Below, piece by piece: positions 29,827 to 32,030 of a stretch of 32,030 bases of DNA (position 1 is the first letter of the stretch; each line of letters opens with the position of its first letter). The translations under genes and the position numbers were made by a program. Under the pieces are notes generated by a model that was not told where the DNA came from, did no database searches, and saw only the letters and a program-made list of their open reading frames with translations. Source of the stretch: CAYNRG01 sp964399545 (GTDB lineage: Bacteria > Bacillota_I > Bacilli_A > Erysipelotrichales > Erysipelotrichaceae); assembly GCA_964399545.1 (NCBI GenBank), contig CAYNRG010000013.1, positions 1 through 32,030 on the forward strand, given 5' to 3'.

Positions 29827-32030
29827 TTATTCACTAGCTATGATTTTCATACCTACAAATACAAATACTAATTGCAAAATAACTCCAATCATAAAGAATA
29901 AGCTATACTCATTCAATAACAGAATTTCTGCTCCAACAAAATTTGTTGTCATTAACAGAAGAATCAATAATCCAATTGAAATCATTCCTGTTAAAACTTT
30001 TACTACACCTTTGTTTTTACTTAGTACTGTCCATATTGCAAAAACTAAAGAAATCAAGAATAAGAGAATATTTAACAAACTTAATTCCCTTGATTTTACC
30101 ACCTCTTCAGGAGAAGTCGGCGGAGTTGGTTCTGGTGTTGCAGTAATCTCCGGTGTTGATGTTACTTCTGGTGTTGGCTCTGGTGTTACTTCTGGTGTTG
30201 CAGTTACTTCTGGTTTTTGTGTTGGCTTAATTGCTACCAAACATCCTTCTCCAGGCCCTTGCCAATTTTCATAACCTTCATCACATTCACACATTTTCTT
30301 ATCTTCATTCCATTCAGAATTCTCTCCACATCCTAAATTAATTTCAGGAGTTGGTGTTGGTTTCGGAACTGGAATCGGATCTGCTTCAACTGTTGCAAGA
30401 ATAATTTTATTAGCTAATTCATCATCTCTAACAGAAATGGTTATTTCATACTGACCTACTGCTTTATTGTAGCTTCCCAAATCTAATTCAACTACCGCCT
30501 TAGCAGAAACAGCTAATCCTGTTTTTTTATCAATGACAATTACCTTAGCAGAATCGATTACATCATTTGCCTCTAGTACCACTTGGGATACTTTCTTTGT
30601 AAAGTTCTCTGCTTTCAATAAATATTTATCACCTACAACATAAGAACCATCATTCACGAAAATAATTCTGGTTTCTGTAGTGACGTTACCTTGTGAGTCC
30701 GTTGCGGTGTAAATCACAACTCTGCTACCTACTGTTTCTGTGTCAATAGCTTCTGGACTAACTGTAAGAACTACTTCAATGCCATTTTCATCATCTTCTA
30801 AATCCGTTGCAGTGACTCCTTCCATAAGATCAACTTCTTCTCCTAATTGAACTTCTGTAAATTCATCCACTTGAATTTCTGGTAAAGCACCGGTTACAAC
30901 AGTTGCTGTAATCGTCCTACTTGCTTCAGTTTCATTTATTGTAAATGTAATTGAATATTCAGCTGGCTCATTTGAATAGTCTCCGAAATCTACACTAACA
31001 ATATCCCATGGATTATCTAAAGCAATTCCATCACTCTTATTGTAAACTTGTAAGCTGGATCTTTCTCCTACTTGCTCTTGCGTTACTTCTACTTCATTGT
31101 AATAAATTGAATAGTCTTGCACCTTCATAATATAGGCACCACCGATAACAAACGTACCATCATTCACTAGCACAATTTGTGTTCCACCAACTACATTACC
31201 ATCGCTATCTGTCGCTTGATACTCTACTGCAGTTACTCCAGGTATGCTTGTATCTACTGGTGTCAACACCTCTACAGATAAAGAACCATCTTCTTCATCA
31301 AACGCTTCAACTCCTGCAAGTAAATCAAAATCTTGATTGATTTCAATTTCTGTAAAGTCAGGAACTACAAGCTTCGGTTTTGTTCCTTCTATAACATTTG
31401 CCTCGATAACCGCTACCGCACTTGTATCACTAGAGACTGTAAATTTAATTGAATACACTCCTTTAGCAGATGTATATCCACCATTATCTACATCAAGTTC
31501 TGGCATCGATTCAAGAACATCACCTGTTCCCTTATCATACACAAGCACTTGTCCAGCATCAATAACAGCTTGCTTATCTTCATCCACTTCACCAACTCTT
31601 TTTGTGAAGCTTCTTGCTTGAACAATATATGAATCACCAATTCCAATAGTTTCATCCTTAACAACTACTACTCTTACTTGTGTAACTTCATGACCATCAC
31701 TATCAGATACTTTATAGTAAACTTTAGTTACGCCAACAACGGCAGTATCCACATCATTAGCACCAGTAATTTTAACATCACTAATAGTCAATTCATCATA
31801 ATCATCTTCGACAATTACTCCAGCAGTTGCATCAAAATCATCTCCGACATTTAAGATAACTAATTCAGGGTCCAATGTAAGCGTTGGTTCTCCTCCCGAG
31901 ATGACGGTTCCTACTACACTGATGTTACTTGTCGCATCATCACTCATTGTGTACGTTATGTCATAAGTTTCAGCCACATTAGTATAGCCACCTTTATCAA
32001 CTGTCACTCCTGGACTTGTGATAACTTCTC
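29827..32030 (-). CDS. Large repeat-containing surface protein (C-terminal part)
   Basis: The frame stays open to the window edge, so the N-terminus is missing; the visible part has about 733 residues. A unit of about 170 residues recurs: an Ig-like segment (TEIEINQDFDLLAGVEAFD, TEVQLGEEVDLMEGVTATD), then a strand-rich segment starting like YIVQARSFTKRV, YIMKVQDYSIYY or YLLKAENFTKKV. The Ig-like segments resemble the DUF5011/HYR-like type. After the repeats come a Pro-rich hinge, a four-Cys EGF-like module (CGENSEWNEDKKMCECDEGY...GC), a Thr/Pro/Glu stalk, and three hydrophobic helices at the end. There is no LPxTG signal. The protein is very acidic and is probably an adhesin or extracellular scaffold. 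Confidence 0.82.
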   Translation of the reverse strand, partial: EVITSPGVTVDKGGYTNVAETYDITYTMSDDATSNISVVGTVISGGEPTLTLDPELVILNVGDDFDATAGVIVEDDYDELTISDVKITGANDVDTAVVGVTKVYYKVSDSDGHEVTQVRVVVVKDETIGIGDSYIVQARSFTKRVGEVDEDKQAVIDAGQVLVYDKGTGDVLESMPELDVDNGGYTSAKGVYSIKFTVSSDTSAVAVIEANVIEGTKPKLVVPDFTEIEINQDFDLLAGVEAFDEEDGSLSVEVLTPVDTSIPGVTAVEYQATDSDGNVVGGTQIVLVNDGTFVIGGAYIMKVQDYSIYYNEVEVTQEQVGERSSLQVYNKSDGIALDNPWDIVSVDFGDYSNEPAEYSITFTINETEASRTITATVVTGALPEIQVDEFTEVQLGEEVDLMEGVTATDLEDDENGIEVVLTVSPEAIDTETVGSRVVIYTATDSQGNVTTETRIIFVNDGSYVVGDKYLLKAENFTKKVSQVVLEANDVIDSAKVIVIDKKTGLAVSAKAVVELDLGSYNKAVGQYEITISVRDDELANKIILATVEADPIPVPKPTPTPEINLGCGENSEWNEDKKMCECDEGYENWQGPGEGCLVAIKPTQKPEVTATPEVTPEPTPEVTSTPEITATPEPTPPTSPEEVVKSRELSLLNILLFLISLVFAIWTVLSKNKGVVKVLTGMISIGLLILLLMTTNFVGAEILLLNEYSLFFMIGVILQLVFVFVGMKIIASE

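Noticed and set aside
1..32030. CRISPR arrays, insertion sequences, prophage genes, rRNA
   Set aside because: No regularly spaced direct repeats, transposase or integrase motifs, phage genes or rRNA sequence were found on either strand.

Overview
The window reads as a chromosomal segment of a low-GC Gram-positive bacterium (Bacillota). The evidence is the A+T-rich sequence, strong AGGAGG-type ribosome sites, TTGACA/TATAAT-like promoters and the conserved Bacillota gene neighbourhood rpmE-tdk-prfA-prmC ... tsaC-glyA-upp-atp. The ATP synthase c subunit carries a sodium-type ion-binding signature. Together with a fermentative-looking gene set this suggests an anaerobe, perhaps Erysipelotrichia-like, but the exact taxon cannot be fixed from the sequence. 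Nearly all genes lie on the minus strand, so the layout below runs in coordinate order and transcription mostly runs right to left.

1-9,960: the core block. A convergent gene tail and a bidirectional terminator sit at the left edge. Then comes the ATP synthase operon, transcribed upp-atpZ-atpI-atpB-atpE-atpF-atpH-atpA-atpG-atpD-atpC-DUF1146. A separate tsaC-glyA operon follows, ended by its own terminator.

9,997-14,640: a nucleoside/ribose cassette (small leader ORF, ribokinase, nucleoside hydrolase, DcuC-family permease, then a LacI-family regulator). Its promoter is bracketed by two matching LacI-type operators. The cassette sits inside the otherwise conserved prmC...tsaC block.

14,636-18,890: the core block resumes with tdk-prfA-prmC-DUF1622, rpmE with a leader hairpin, tRNA-Leu(AAG) and trxA. 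An odd hairpin-rich intergenic stretch lies before trxA.

19,012-26,183: the most interesting region. It is a tightly overlapped nine-gene operon: BglG/PRD-type regulator, metal-dependent amidohydrolase, stand-alone PRD protein, Gly-rich SFCGS protein, DUF4312, DUF4311, DUF4310, a DgaE-like PLP ammonia-lyase and a DgaF-like KDGP aldolase. The last two enzymes would turn a 2-amino-2-deoxy-sugar-acid 6-phosphate into pyruvate and glyceraldehyde 3-phosphate. The operon encodes no recognisable PTS permease and no kinase. Instead it has two uncharacterised membrane proteins and three small soluble proteins, which I propose form an undescribed, possibly PTS-linked, uptake system.

26,262-32,030: a PII-like protein translationally coupled to a CPA2 cation/proton antiporter, an HSL-type esterase, a small membrane-anchored protein of unknown function, and the C-terminal part of a large repeat-containing surface protein with an unusual cysteine module and three C-terminal membrane helices.
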